A stretch of 64,000 nt of DNA from Novosphingobium fuchskuhlense. GTDB lineage: Bacteria > Pseudomonadota > Alphaproteobacteria > Sphingomonadales > Sphingomonadaceae. This document shows positions 1 through 9,166 of the stretch, piece by piece (within the stretch, counting starts at the first letter, position 1; each line of letters opens with the position of its first letter). The position numbers and the translations under genes were made by a program. A model generated the notes under the pieces. It was not told the DNA's origin. It searched no databases and saw nothing but the letters and a program-made list of their open reading frames with translations. The DNA lies in contig NZ_KQ954244.1 of the NCBI RefSeq assembly GCF_001519075.1, forward strand, positions 699,934 to 763,933. The letters are read 5' to 3'.

Positions 1-6
1 AGTTGA

Positions 7-669
7 ATGAGCCGCCAGTTTCGCGTCGCGAGTGCCGTGTGCATTGCCGCAAGTTTTGCTACGATCCTGTTCAGCACAGGCGGATCCGGTGCCAAAGCAC
101 AGGATATCCAGATCCCGGTCGCTCAAGCACCTGGATCATCGGCCATAACCGTCGAACCTCGACAGAGTGTGTTCCGGCCGGCCGAACAGCCTCTCAACCA
201 GCCCGAGAGCACCACTGCAGAGGGTGATTCTGCGGCAGTGGATCCTTTAGCCGGGGTAACCTCACTGGCCGATCTGGTTGCGCGGACCCCGATACCGACG
301 TCGATATCACGGGAGATGGAATGCCTAGCCGGGGCAATCTATTTCGAAGCCCGCAGCGAGACGCTGGACGGCCAGCTTGCTGTCGGGCGGGTGATTGTAA
401 CCCGCGCAGCGTCCGGGCGCTTCCCCAATTCCTATTGCGGTGTCGTCTATCAGCCCTCGCAGTTTTCGTTCGTGCGTTCCAACGCGATGCCGGCCATCAA
501 TCGTGAGAGCGCACTGTGGCAGCGAGCTGTGCGGATCGCGCTGATCGCGCACGCCGGCGCCTGGCGTAGCCCGGTGGAAGGTGCCATGTTCTTTCATGCG
601 GCGCATGTCTCGCCGTCTTGGGGCAAGATCCGTATGGCGCGGGTAGATAACCACGTATTCTACCGCTGA
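7..669 (+). CDS. Cell wall hydrolase, SleB family
   Basis: A 220-aa exported or membrane-anchored protein. A hydrophobic N-terminus (about residues 8-24) is followed by a low-complexity linker to about residue 100, then a SleB/Hydrolase_2 catalytic domain. The family signature AIYFEARSE lies at about residues 110-118, with the likely catalytic Glu at 114. Family members cleave peptidoglycan glycan strands (spore cortex lytic enzymes in bacilli); in non-sporulating alphaproteobacteria they are thought to remodel the cell wall. The C-terminus (PSWGKIRMARVDNHVFYR) is typical of the family. Only six bases precede the ATG, so promoter and RBS are outside or at the edge of the window. The gene converges on purH. 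Confidence 0.88.
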   Translation: MSRQFRVASAVCIAASFATILFSTGGSGAKAQDIQIPVAQAPGSSAITVEPRQSVFRPAEQPLNQPESTTAEGDSAAVDPLAGVTSLADLVARTPIPTSISREMECLAGAIYFEARSETLDGQLAVGRVIVTRAASGRFPNSYCGVVYQPSQFSFVRSNAMPAINRESALWQRAVRIALIAHAGAWRSPVEGAMFFHAAHVSPSWGKIRMARVDNHVFYR

Positions 670-678
670 ATGATTCCG

Positions 679-710
679 GTCGGGCGCCCCCAAAACTGCA
701 GGCGTCCGGC
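679..710. terminator. Hairpin between convergent sleB-like gene and purH
   Basis: Arms at 679-688 and 701-710 pair over 10 bp with two G-U/T-G wobbles around a 12-nt loop. It sits between the two convergent stop codons. No strong T-run follows on either side, so the terminator call rests on position and stem only. Confidence 0.4.
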
Positions 711-725
711 AACCATCTGCCAAGA

Positions 726-2306
726 TCAGTGTCTGAAGTGACGCATTCCAGTGAATACCATTGCGATGCCGGCGGCGTCTGCCGCGGCAATCACTTCGTC
801 ATCCCGGATTGAGCCACCCGGCTGGATTACAGCCGTCGCGCCGGCCTCGACAGCACTTATGAGGCCATCGGCGAAGGGGAAAAAGGCATCGGACGCGACT
901 GCTGAGCCGACGGTCCGAGGCGCCCCCCAACCGTGAGTTTCTGCAGCCTCTTGGGCCTTCACTGCAGCGATACGCGCACTGTCGCGCCGGTTCATCTGGC
1001 CTGCCCCAATGCCGGCGGTCACGCCGTCACGGGCATAGACGATGGCGTTTGATTTGACATGCTTGGCAACGGTCCAGGCAAAGCGGCAGTCGGCAAGCTC
1101 CTGCGACGTTGGCTGCCGCTTGGTAACGACGCGCAGCATGTCGTCGGAAAGGGTGCCGTTGTCGCGGTCTTGGACGAGCAAGCCACCTGCGATGGGAATC
1201 GTCACAAGACCGCTCCGGTTGGCGGCAGGCAGTTCGTCGATAAGCAGCAGCCGCAGATTTTTTTTGCGCGCAAACGCAGCGAGAGCGGCATCATCGGCGC
1301 CGGGAGCGACGACGACTTCGGTGAAGATCTCGCAGATGGCCTCTGCAGTCTGACCATCAAGGGGACAGTTAAGTGCCACGATGCCGCCAAACGCCGACAC
1401 TGAATCGCAAGCCAATGCAGCCTTCCAAGCCTCGAGCGGCGTCTCTGCGACCGCCACGCCACAAGGGTTGGCGTGCTTCACGATAACCACGGCGGGCCTG
1501 TCCGAGCCGAACTCGGCGACTAGTTCCAGTGCTGCATTGGCGTCATTGTAATTGTTGTAGGACAGCTCTTTGCCCTGCACTTGCCGTGCTTGCGGCAGGC
1601 CAGGCACTGCCGCCCCCTGAGCCGGTACGTAGAGCGCCGCGCTCTGGTGCGGGTTCTCACCGTACCGCAGGGTAGAGACCAACTGGTTTGCACCGAGCAG
1701 AGTCGGTGGGAAGTGGTGCTGCTGATCAGCAACTGCGAACCACTGCGCGATGGCCGCGTCGTACGAAGCGGTGGCGGCGAAAGCCTTTGCAGCCATCGCC
1801 TTGCGGAAATCTAGGTTGGTGGCCCCGTCGTGCTGTTCCAGTGCGCTTACCAGCGCGGGATAATCGGCAGGATCGGTGATGATGGTCACATAGTGATGGT
1901 TCTTGGCAGCGGATCGGACCATTGACGGCCCGCCGATGTCGATGTTCTCTATGATTTCATCTCGTCCGGCACCCTTCGCAACGGTTGCTGCAAACGGGTA
2001 GAGATTGACAACCACCAGATCGATCGCACCGATTGCATGCTCTACCATGGACGCGGCATGGGCCGGATCGTCACGAACCGCGAGGAGGCCGCCGTGGACC
2101 TTGGGGTGAAGCGTCTTGACGCGGCCGTCCATCATTTCCGGAAACCCGGTCAGATCGGAAATATCCTGCACGGCAAGTCCAGCTTCACGCAGCGCTGTAG
2201 CCGTGCCGCCGGTCGAGACCAGCTCGACACCATGAAGGGCGAGGGCGCGACCAAGATCCGCAAGGCCGGACTTGTCGGACACCGAAAGCAACGCCCGCTT
2301 GATCAT
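726..2306 (-). CDS. purH: Bifunctional AICAR formyltransferase / IMP cyclohydrolase
   Basis: Catalyses the last two steps of de novo purine synthesis: 10-formyl-THF-dependent formylation of AICAR, then cyclisation of FAICAR to IMP. The 526-aa protein from the ATG at 2306 has the normal PurH length. An upstream in-frame extension to 2441 overlaps the preceding gene and was rejected. The N-terminal IMPCH domain starts [15 protein letters not shown] and contains the STGGT and [14 protein letters not shown] segments. The AICARFT domain contains [10 protein letters not shown] with Lys277/His278, the conserved catalytic pair. It lies 26 bp after the heparinase-like gene and is probably cotranscribed with rpe. 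Confidence 0.97.
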   Translation of the reverse strand: MIKRALLSVSDKSGLADLGRALALHGVELVSTGGTATALREAGLAVQDISDLTGFPEMMDGRVKTLHPKVHGGLLAVRDDPAHAASMVEHAIGAIDLVVVNLYPFAATVAKGAGRDEIIENIDIGGPSMVRSAAKNHHYVTIITDPADYPALVSALEQHDGATNLDFRKAMAAKAFAATASYDAAIAQWFAVADQQHHFPPTLLGANQLVSTLRYGENPHQSAALYVPAQGAAVPGLPQARQVQGKELSYNNYNDANAALELVAEFGSDRPAVVIVKHANPCGVAVAETPLEAWKAALACDSVSAFGGIVALNCPLDGQTAEAICEIFTEVVVAPGADDAALAAFARKKNLRLLLIDELPAANRSGLVTIPIAGGLLVQDRDNGTLSDDMLRVVTKRQPTSQELADCRFAWTVAKHVKSNAIVYARDGVTAGIGAGQMNRRDSARIAAVKAQEAAETHGWGAPRTVGSAVASDAFFPFADGLISAVEAGATAVIQPGGSIRDDEVIAAADAAGIAMVFTGMRHFRH

Positions 2307-2332
2307 CACGTCTGTCACTTCGAAAATCCTGT

Positions 2333-4255
2333 CTAGCGCATCTTTTTCAGTAGCCACGAGAACGACTCGCCGCTGCGTGGAATCTTGGCTGAAACCACCA
2401 GCTGACGCGTCGCCAGCGGTCGTCCAAAACCGTCCGCCCAAATGCTCTCTTCAAGCGTGATGGGATCACGGCCCGACCGGAACTGCCATAGGCTGCCGTC
2501 GGGAAGAGCAAGCGTGACGCCAAGGCCATCCCGTCCTTGAGCAAGTTCGATATGGGGGCCGAGGTGAAAGCGCAAGGCAACTGCGATCATCCCGCGCTTG
2601 CCTCGCCTTCCGGTCGGCAGCAGCAGATCCTCTCCCCGCAGCTCGCTGCCATCGTCCCGGATGATCAGGATGCGCCTATGAGTGAGCCCGTAACGCGCTA
2701 CATAGCCGTTGTGGCTCGCCTCGATCCGCGTGGCTCCCGCGCCTTCGCCACTGAGAATCTTGCGATCAACCTCGACCTCGGAAACGCCCGGACCCAGCTT
2801 GCCATTGATGAGTACGGCGGTCGAGTTGAAGTCGTCGATGGCGAGGGTTGAATGAGCAGCGGTGGCGCGTAGACCCTGTGCGAGGCGCAATGGGATCAGC
2901 CCGCCGGCAAATGCAGCACCGCCGCAGCTGACAATCACCCGTTCGCTGCCATGGCTGAATTCAAAGGCTAGCGTCGAGGCGCAACCATCGCGGGCATGCC
3001 GAGCGAGCGGCGGTGGAGCGGCATCGAGCTGCAACACTCCTTTGCCCGCGCTGACCCGTTGGTAGCCCCAATGCCGCGCGTCGCGCAGCGGGCGGGTACG
3101 GACGCCGCTTGCTTTTATCAAGGCCTCGATGCGATCTGCAGAGATCGCCCCTGCACCTTGCCAAGAAGCGAGACCACCATCGCTGTGCAACAATGTTAGA
3201 AGTGGCGGAACCAGCATCTCGAGTATCGCATCGAGTTGTGGCGGAGGAGAGGTCCGCACTGCAGCGTAGCAGGCCCGCAACTCGACAAGCAGTTCTATGG
3301 CTTCGATCTGGCCAAGCGGACTGCGGGAGAGAACGCCACCGTCATCGCTGACCAGATTGCCCAGAGCCCGGATCAGGCCGCCTTCGCCGTAGAGCAGCCG
3401 AGCCCGTCCCTCGGACAGCAGCAGCCCCGCAGCGGTAATTGCTGTCCACCCGGCCACTTCGGCAAGCGTATCTTCGGCGCGACCGACGTACCGGTCCAGC
3501 CACCGGGCCGTTTCGTCAAACGTCGTCAGGACTCTTGCGCGTAGTTTGCGATCCTGGCTCGAGAGTAGCAGCGGCGCATGCACTAGCCAGGAGAGCAGCC
3601 GATGGCCGGCATTGCCCACAGCCCATGCTGGGCCAGCGCCGGGCCGCGGATTGGCAGCGAACCAGGCCGCAAAGATCCGCTCCGCAACAGGCGCGCACTG
3701 AGGACGAGGAGCGCAGCTTGCGAGATCGCGCAGCCATCCGAAACCATGCACCAGCCGTTCGAACGGGGGTGACAGACGCGGCCCGGTGAACTCGGTATCA
3801 GCGATAGGCAGTTTGACGCCATGCAGGAGAAAGTGACCAGCGCGCAGAGCCGTTCCTGATGCAGCGTCCCCGGCAAGGGGACTGACGACTGTTGCGGTCA
3901 GGCGCGGCCGTGCTCGCTTCCGGAAAGGATTGAAGGCCGAAGGCGGCATGCCAAGTCCGTATGCCAGCCGAATCAGTCGCTCTCCGGCGCTGACTTGAGG
4001 TGGCGAGAAATCCGCCAAGGCCAGTGCGCGATTGGGCTCCAACGGCGTCAAATCGGCGTCGGTGGGGGTGGCAGACTGTCCTTTTGATACAGAACTTGCC
4101 CGCGTCTGGGCCTCGGCGACCACGAGAGGCTCAGGGCTCGGTCTGAGCGGCAGGGCCTGCCGCAGCTGATCGCGATCAAGTGCCGGGCCGGGTGCTGACC
4201 CCCGCATCGAGCCTTCGCCCGAGGCTTCACTTGATCCAGCGAACAGGCGGGCCAT
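2333..4255 (-). CDS. Heparinase II/III family protein
   Basis: A 640-aa protein with an N-terminal alpha-helical (toroid-like) region and a C-terminal beta-rich heparinase II/III-like domain (roughly residues 400-620, including a segment beginning [13 protein letters not shown]). Family members are polysaccharide lyases, but this type is widespread next to rpe and purH in sphingomonads where no heparin-like substrate is known, so an envelope or exopolysaccharide role is only an inference. No classical signal peptide is visible: the N-terminus [13 protein letters not shown] is followed by low-complexity sequence. The ATG at 4255 was chosen because it lies 4 bp past the rpe stop, which fits translational coupling; a longer frame would overlap rpe. 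Confidence 0.85.
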   Translation of the reverse strand: MARLFAGSSEASGEGSMRGSAPGPALDRDQLRQALPLRPSPEPLVVAEAQTRASSVSKGQSATPTDADLTPLEPNRALALADFSPPQVSAGERLIRLAYGLGMPPSAFNPFRKRARPRLTATVVSPLAGDAASGTALRAGHFLLHGVKLPIADTEFTGPRLSPPFERLVHGFGWLRDLASCAPRPQCAPVAERIFAAWFAANPRPGAGPAWAVGNAGHRLLSWLVHAPLLLSSQDRKLRARVLTTFDETARWLDRYVGRAEDTLAEVAGWTAITAAGLLLSEGRARLLYGEGGLIRALGNLVSDDGGVLSRSPLGQIEAIELLVELRACYAAVRTSPPPQLDAILEMLVPPLLTLLHSDGGLASWQGAGAISADRIEALIKASGVRTRPLRDARHWGYQRVSAGKGVLQLDAAPPPLARHARDGCASTLAFEFSHGSERVIVSCGGAAFAGGLIPLRLAQGLRATAAHSTLAIDDFNSTAVLINGKLGPGVSEVEVDRKILSGEGAGATRIEASHNGYVARYGLTHRRILIIRDDGSELRGEDLLLPTGRRGKRGMIAVALRFHLGPHIELAQGRDGLGVTLALPDGSLWQFRSGRDPITLEESIWADGFGRPLATRQLVVSAKIPRSGESFSWLLKKMR

Positions 4256-4259
4256 CGTT

Positions 4260-4922
4260 TCAGTCAATGCCCTTGAGAGCGGTGATGTTGGCCGCGTATT
4301 GATCCGGACCACCTCTGAACGATGCAGTTCCGGCTACCAGAACGTCGGCACCAGCCTCGGTGCACTGGCGCGCGGTCCCGACATCAATGCCCCCATCCAC
4401 CTCCAGATGGATGGATCGGCCGGCCTTGTCGATCATCTTGCGAACCGCCTCGATCTTGCGGAGCTGGCTGGCAATGAAACTCTGGCCGCCGAAGCCCGGA
4501 TTGACGCTCATCACCAAAACGAGGTCAATCTCGTCAATCAGGTAGTCTAGCGTCTTCGCCGGTGTGGCGGGGTTGAGCGCGATACCAGCCTTCTTACCCA
4601 GTCCTCGGATGGCCTGAACTGTGCGGTGGACATGCGGTCCCGCTTCTGGGTGCACCGTGATGATGTCGGCACCCGCCGCTGCAAAAGCCTCCAGGTAGGA
4701 ATCAACCGGAGCAATCATTAAATGCACGTCGAACGGCTTGGCACTATGCGGCCGCAGTGCCTTCACGACGCCAGGTCCAATCGTGAGATTGGGAACGAAG
4801 TGGCCATCCATCACATCGATATGGATCCAATCTGCCCCCGCCGCGTCAATCGCACGAACATCCTCACCCAGCCGGGCAAAATCGGCGGAGAGAATCGAAG
4901 GAGAAATCAGCGGCGCTGCCAT
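4260..4922 (-). CDS. rpe: Ribulose-phosphate 3-epimerase
   Basis: Interconverts D-ribulose 5-phosphate and D-xylulose 5-phosphate in the pentose phosphate pathway. The 220-aa length is standard. The metal-binding residues of the TIM barrel are all visible: His34 and Asp36 in [12 protein letters not shown], His67 in DVHLMI, and Asp176 in EVDGGID. The phosphate-binding C-terminal part (VLVAGTASF) is intact. The start is the ATG at 4922; a TTG five codons upstream is less likely. It is the first gene of a minus-strand block with the heparinase-like gene (4 bp gap) and purH. Confidence 0.97.
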   Translation of the reverse strand: MAAPLISPSILSADFARLGEDVRAIDAAGADWIHIDVMDGHFVPNLTIGPGVVKALRPHSAKPFDVHLMIAPVDSYLEAFAAAGADIITVHPEAGPHVHRTVQAIRGLGKKAGIALNPATPAKTLDYLIDEIDLVLVMSVNPGFGGQSFIASQLRKIEAVRKMIDKAGRSIHLEVDGGIDVGTARQCTEAGADVLVAGTASFRGGPDQYAANITALKGID

Positions 4923-5227
4923 CACGGAAACTCGCAATCAGGTAACGGGCGGCACATGGCGCTTAACACGCACAGCGGCGACTAATTCCACGCGATTACC
5001 GGTGCCGAATCGGTGGAACAAGCGGGACTGGATCGCTTTTCCACACGCTATGTCCCTATTCGCGGCCGTTTCGGCGCAAACCCATCTCGCGATCCGAATT
5101 CAATGTCCCCAGTCAGCGGTTGCAGGGCAACTAGCAGGATGGCCTTGCCGAATGGGGGCAAGCCCGACTATCCCCCCTTGCGACAGAGTGGCTCTGCCAA
5201 AGGGCTTCCGATTCCGGGAAGATTGTC
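4923..5227. other. Intergenic region between divergent rpe and DUF2141 gene
   Basis: About 305 bp holding the promoters of two divergent transcription units. Short frames here lack an RBS or family resemblance. A GGGAAG Shine-Dalgarno sits just upstream of 5228. I see no RNA gene, repeat or convincing -35/-10 pair. Confidence 0.5.
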
Positions 5228-5719
5228 ATGAATTTGCCTAAGTGGTGCCATGCCCTGGCCATGAAGCTGGGGCTCTTCATTGCGCTGCCAGCGATACTGG
5301 CATCCCACGCGCATGCCGCCCCTGCCTGTATCGGTCCGGCAAGCGATACCTGGGTTAATCTTACCGTTGATCGGGTGCACAATAACAGGGGCCTGATCAC
5401 CGCCACGCTTTATCCCAACGAGCCCAAGCGTTTCCTTGTGAAGAACGGTTCGCTTTACGTCGCCAGTACGCCGGCGAAGGCAGGGCAGACCCGCTTCTGT
5501 CTGTTCGTGCCGCGGCCGGGTAGCTATGCCATCGCGATCTATCACGACGAGGATTCTTCGGGCACCATCAACCGTGGCGGTCTTTTTGGCATTCCCAGCG
5601 AGGCCGTCGGCTTCTCCAATAATCCACTAATCTTCCTGGGGCCTCCTTCTTTGCGGTCAGTTCTGGTGAAGATCGAACAGGCCAATCAGGCGATGACGAT
5701 CACTCTCAAGAAGTTCTGA
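5228..5719 (+). CDS. DUF2141 domain-containing exported protein
   Basis: A 163-aa secreted protein with a signal peptide: a positively charged start, a hydrophobic stretch LGLFIALPAILASHAHAA and a probable cleavage after AHA-A near residue 30. The mature part is a small beta-rich domain matching DUF2141 (YAIAIYHDEDSSGTINRGG ... GIPSEAVGFSNN). The family has no firmly assigned role. A GGGAAG ribosome site precedes the ATG at 5228; an internal ATG at 5261 would also keep the signal peptide. It converges on the nucleotidyltransferase gene 11 bp downstream. Confidence 0.85.
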   Translation: MNLPKWCHALAMKLGLFIALPAILASHAHAAPACIGPASDTWVNLTVDRVHNNRGLITATLYPNEPKRFLVKNGSLYVASTPAKAGQTRFCLFVPRPGSYAIAIYHDEDSSGTINRGGLFGIPSEAVGFSNNPLIFLGPPSLRSVLVKIEQANQAMTITLKKF

Positions 5720-5730
5720 CTGCTGTCCTG

Positions 5731-6471
5731 TCAGGACGGCGCGAACGCACTCGCAATCCGCTGCGGCGCGAGCTCTTCGGCCAATGCATGTGCGCGCGGA
5801 TCATCCACATCCATCCACCAGGCCCCTCCGATCTCGCACGTGGCAGCTCGCCCGCGATCGGCCAGCCACTGCATACCATCGGAAAGACTACCCGATTTGC
5901 CGGCGGCGATCGCAGCTGCGAGCGCTTCGGCCAAACGAGGAGTTGCGAGGAAGGCACCGCAATCGACCGCATTCCAAGTTGTGATCGACTTGCCGATGGC
6001 TGTGATGAAGCCACCTGCATCGGTCTGCACCCACGTTGCATCGTCGGGATCGACCAGAGGGTTGTCGGTCCATCGGTCAATCGCAAGTGTGACGTCGCGT
6101 GTTTCGCTGCCGGCCGCGAGCAACGCGGAAAGGATCGAGCTATCAAACATATGGTCCGCCATCATGAGCAAATAGTCGCCTGTGCAGCCCGATGCGCCGG
6201 CGATCACCGAATGGCCATTGGGTTTGCTCCAGTCTTCCACCCGGATCGGCTCGATCGCGATATCCACCCGGAGCGCGAGCTGTGTCAGGAACGCCTCGAC
6301 CTCGTCCGCACGATGACCAGTCACCACCACCACGCGCGTGACCCCCGCACTGACGGCCTGGCGAATGCCGATCTCAATCAACGGCACCCCGCAGACGGGC
6401 GTCAGTGGTTTCGAGGGCGATAAGGAAGCAAGCCGGCTACCGTAGCCGGCTGCAATGATCACTGCATCCAT
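5731..6471 (-). CDS. Sugar-type nucleotidyltransferase, candidate CTP:inositol-1-phosphate cytidylyltransferase
   Basis: A 246-aa single-domain NTP transferase. The nucleotide-binding signature AAGYGSRL occupies residues 7-14, and Lys21 (SKPLTP) is the conserved lysine. The segments KPNGHSV, LLMMADHMFD and WWMDVDDP resemble the CTP:L-myo-inositol-1-phosphate cytidylyltransferase (IPCT) domain of the di-myo-inositol-phosphate pathway more than a typical GlmU or RfbA. Its position immediately downstream of ino1, whose product is the IPCT substrate, supports this. The start at 6471 is preceded by AAAGAGG at good spacing. Alternatives are a mannose-1-phosphate guanylyltransferase-like or choline-phosphate cytidylyltransferase-like enzyme. 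Enzyme class is secure; substrate is inference. Confidence 0.8.
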   Translation of the reverse strand: MDAVIIAAGYGSRLASLSPSKPLTPVCGVPLIEIGIRQAVSAGVTRVVVVTGHRADEVEAFLTQLALRVDIAIEPIRVEDWSKPNGHSVIAGASGCTGDYLLMMADHMFDSSILSALLAAGSETRDVTLAIDRWTDNPLVDPDDATWVQTDAGGFITAIGKSITTWNAVDCGAFLATPRLAEALAAAIAAGKSGSLSDGMQWLADRGRAATCEIGGAWWMDVDDPRAHALAEELAPQRIASAFAPS

Positions 6472-6514
6472 GTGGTCGCCTCTTTCCTCGCTCCTTGCGT
6501 CCCACAACGCAGAC

Positions 6515-6543
6515 GGCGCCGATCCCGTCATGGGACCGGCGCC
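6515..6543 (-). terminator. Strong hairpin between ino1 and the nucleotidyltransferase
   Basis: GGCGCCGATCCC (6515-6526) pairs with GGGACCGGCGCC (6532-6543) across a 5-nt loop: a 12-bp stem with a single position that is a G-U wobble in the minus-strand transcript. It lies 25 bp past the ino1 stop and 43 bp before the downstream start. There is no clear U-tract, so it could be an intra-operon attenuator or mRNA-stability element rather than a full terminator. Confidence 0.5.
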
Positions 6544-6567
6544 GCCTGCTTGCTGAGTGCGGAACGA

Positions 6568-7668
6568 TTACTCCGCAGCCAGTGCGGTCTCTGAGATGTA
6601 CTCATCCACCAGCTGTGCTGCGACATCATCGTTGAACTGCTGCGGCGGATGCTTGCAGAAGTACGCCGACGGACCGATCAGCGCCCCGCCCTCGCCGCGT
6701 TCCAGCGCGACCTTGCAGCAGCGGATCGCATCCATAACACAAGCGGCCGAATTGGGGCTGTCTTCAACCGAAAGGCGCAGTTCCAGGTTCATCGGCACGT
6801 TGCCCCACTGCGTTCCCTCAAGGCGAAGGAAGCAGAGCTTGTTGTCCTTTTGCCACGGCACATAGTCCGAGGGCCCGACATGGATGTTCTCGTCGGCGAG
6901 ACGCTGGGCCAGCATGGCCTGCACGGCTTCGGTCTTCGATTCCTTCTTTGAGCCGAGGCGCTGGCGGTCCAGCATGTTCATGAAGTCGGTATTGCCGCCG
7001 GTGTTGAGCTGATAGGTCTTTTCGACAGTCACGCCGCGTGCGCCGAAAAGGCTGGAGAGAACGCGGTGCACAATCGTCGCGCCAACCTGTGCCTTGATGT
7101 CGTCACCAACGATCGGGATCCGCTTGGCGCGGAACTTGGCCTCCCACTCGGGACGGCTGGCGATGAACACCGGCATGCAGTTGACGACGCCGACGCCTGC
7201 TTCGAGAGCGCATTCCATGTAGAATTCGGTTGCCGTCTGCGAACCGACCGGCAGGAAGTTGAGCATGACTTCCGCACCGGATTCGCGGAGCGCAGCGACG
7301 ATCGATTCGTGCGTGGCCTCGGGCGCATCTGCAAGAATGAAGCCGCGCTCGCCCATGCCTGTCATGTGGTCGGCAACACCGTCCAGGATCCTGCCCATCA
7401 TGACCTTGGCGCCAGTGTCGGGAACATCCTCCTGGAAGACAGCGGTGCAGTTGGGTGCCGCAAATATAGCCTCGGCGATATCCTTGCCGACCTTGCGGGC
7501 ATCGACATCGACAGCCATGACGAACTCGACGTCGCCGGCGCCATAGCCGCCAATCCGCTCATGGATCAGACCCGCCGCGGAGTTGGTGTTGCGGTAGAAT
7601 TCTACACCCTGCACCAGCGAGCTAGCGCAGTTGCCCACGCCGATCACTGCGACCTTGATTGGCTTCAT
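6568..7668 (-). CDS. ino1: Inositol-3-phosphate synthase (myo-inositol-1-phosphate synthase)
   Basis: Converts D-glucose 6-phosphate to 1L-myo-inositol 1-phosphate with bound NAD. The 366-aa length fits the short bacterial/archaeal type. The N-terminal Rossmann signature is IGVGNCASS (residues 9-17). Conserved core segments are NFLPVGSQTATEFYMECAL, GDDIKAQVGAT, LNTGGNTDFMNM, GSKKESKTEAV and DYVPWQKDNKLCFLRLEG. A good Shine-Dalgarno (AAGGGGA) precedes the ATG. The IPCT-like gene follows in the same orientation, pointing to CDP-inositol formation rather than inositol catabolism. Few alphaproteobacteria need this enzyme, so the product (inositol phospholipid, compatible solute or glycoconjugate) is of interest. 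Confidence 0.95.
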   Translation of the reverse strand: MKPIKVAVIGVGNCASSLVQGVEFYRNTNSAAGLIHERIGGYGAGDVEFVMAVDVDARKVGKDIAEAIFAAPNCTAVFQEDVPDTGAKVMMGRILDGVADHMTGMGERGFILADAPEATHESIVAALRESGAEVMLNFLPVGSQTATEFYMECALEAGVGVVNCMPVFIASRPEWEAKFRAKRIPIVGDDIKAQVGATIVHRVLSSLFGARGVTVEKTYQLNTGGNTDFMNMLDRQRLGSKKESKTEAVQAMLAQRLADENIHVGPSDYVPWQKDNKLCFLRLEGTQWGNVPMNLELRLSVEDSPNSAACVMDAIRCCKVALERGEGGALIGPSAYFCKHPPQQFNDDVAAQLVDEYISETALAAE

Positions 7669-8016
7669 TTAACCCGATCCCCTTGGACAAACGGAACGCC
7701 GTTGTAACTAAACTGCCTCACTCCACAGAAACACCGCAGATTGCAAGGATATTTCCGCGGCGTCACGCTTGGATGGGCGAGCGGGCAAACCCCCGGACCA
7801 TCCCACGCCTTTTTGCGACAGCGTACGACTTTAAGCAGGCCGTGGAAGAAATTGAGGCGAAGCGCTTGATTTATTGACCATGCTGGCTTGTTCCGGTCTC
7901 CGTTCTGCGACTAAAGGCGCTTGCTGCAGTGCAAACTATCTATGATATTTCGAGGCCTGCGCAACGGATGTGAACACGGTTTCTGGGCTCGCGAGCCTGT
8001 CAAACTTGGTCACGAA
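7669..8016. other. Intergenic region upstream of ino1
   Basis: About 350 bp between ino1 and the stop of the EamA transporter gene, both on the minus strand. It must contain the ino1 promoter. Small frames here lack ribosome sites and recognisable composition, and no RNA gene or strong inverted repeat was found. Confidence 0.5.
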
Positions 8017-8916
8017 TCAGCGGGTGACACTCTCGCTCAACCTGCCCAAGAGAAGCGCCCCGGCAATCAGCACCATGCCGGCGGCGTCGAGTGCACCCAT
8101 GGTCTCGCCAAACACCAGCCATCCGACCAATATTGATACTGCGGGCTGGGTCAGGAGCACCACGCCAATGATCAGCGCCGAGAAATGGCGCAAGGCGAAG
8201 ACGATGAGGCCCTGCCCGACAACCTGACTGCACAGAGCGAGCGCAATGAGTGGCCACCAGGCGTGGGGCCACACAGGTTCGCCAAGCCAGATCGCGATAC
8301 CCAGCATGACCGGAGCGCTTGCCAGCGTGGAGAAAAAAAGCAGTCCCCAGCTTTCGAATTGGCCGCGTGCTCCTTGGATAAGCAAGATATAGCCAAAATA
8401 GAAAACGCCCGCGAGGATGCAGAAGAGATCGCCGACAAGGGTCGAGTGATCGATTTCCATCGACCGGCCCAAGAGGATGGCTGCACCCGAGACGGCGGCC
8501 GCGATCGCTGCCAGTTCGATCGGGCGTGGGAGGCGACGAGCGGCAACCAGACCCCAGACCATCAGGATCAGGCTGCCCGAGTTGCCGAACAGCGAGGCAT
8601 TTCCCAGGCGCGTTGATGCAATGCCGATGTGCCAACTTGCGAGATCGAGCCCAAAAAGGATACCAGCCGCGACGATTTGCAGCCAAGTCGCCGGCGTGGG
8701 CATCGAGCGCAGTCCGGGACGGCGCTGATGTGCGGCCAACAAGGCCAGCACCGGCAAGGGCAGAAACAGTCGCCAGAAGCCTGCTGAAACCGGTCCGGAA
8801 TCCGCAAGCCGAACAAACCATGGTCCGAGTGCGAGGGCAAAGTTGCCGCCAAGAAGCGCGACGAAATGCCAAGGGTTGGGGCGCACGCCTGCGCGCTGGT
8901 CGTCAACGCTGGTCAT
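8017..8916 (-). CDS. DMT superfamily transporter, EamA family
   Basis: A 299-aa inner-membrane protein with about ten hydrophobic segments in two EamA repeats, the usual drug/metabolite transporter design. The first repeat includes FALALGPWFVRLAD and FWRLFLPLPVLALLA. The second includes ALIIGVVLLTQPAVSILVGW, with the conserved Gln-Pro of the family, and GETMGALDAAGMVLIAGALL. Members usually export amino acids, nucleosides or related metabolites; the substrate here cannot be read from sequence. It stands alone, divergent from the flavin oxidoreductase gene, with 250 bp between the starts. Confidence 0.88.
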   Translation of the reverse strand: MTSVDDQRAGVRPNPWHFVALLGGNFALALGPWFVRLADSGPVSAGFWRLFLPLPVLALLAAHQRRPGLRSMPTPATWLQIVAAGILFGLDLASWHIGIASTRLGNASLFGNSGSLILMVWGLVAARRLPRPIELAAIAAAVSGAAILLGRSMEIDHSTLVGDLFCILAGVFYFGYILLIQGARGQFESWGLLFFSTLASAPVMLGIAIWLGEPVWPHAWWPLIALALCSQVVGQGLIVFALRHFSALIIGVVLLTQPAVSILVGWLVFGETMGALDAAGMVLIAGALLLGRLSESVTR

Positions 8917-9166
8917 GGTCCGCTGTTCAACTCGCGCTTGTCATGCGGACACCGGTATCCTAGCTGGGTTGCAAATGGAAACCCTGTCAGGTGCGACGGG
9001 GGCTTGTTATCGGGTTGGGGGCATTCGCCATCTCGGTGCTGTCCCAACATTCGACTGGCCCATAGAGCGACTGTTCGGGTTTCCCAAGCCCCTCGTTCCG
9101 GGGGCCACCGCCGCGCGACCCTTTCTGATGTATCCAGTACCGCAAATCCGTGAAGGAGCCCAGTCG

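Noticed and set aside
5725-5737. GTCCTGTCAGGAC palindrome at the convergent stops of the DUF2141 and nucleotidyltransferase genes
   Set aside because: With a one-base centre it makes only a very short stem and is likely chance; not called as a terminator.
7700-7880. Short plus-strand frame upstream of ino1
   Set aside because: No ribosome site or recognisable composition, and it overlaps the expected ino1 promoter region.
8843-9166. N-terminal extension of the Old Yellow Enzyme gene
   Set aside because: It overlaps the divergent transporter start; AAGGAG sets the start at 9167.
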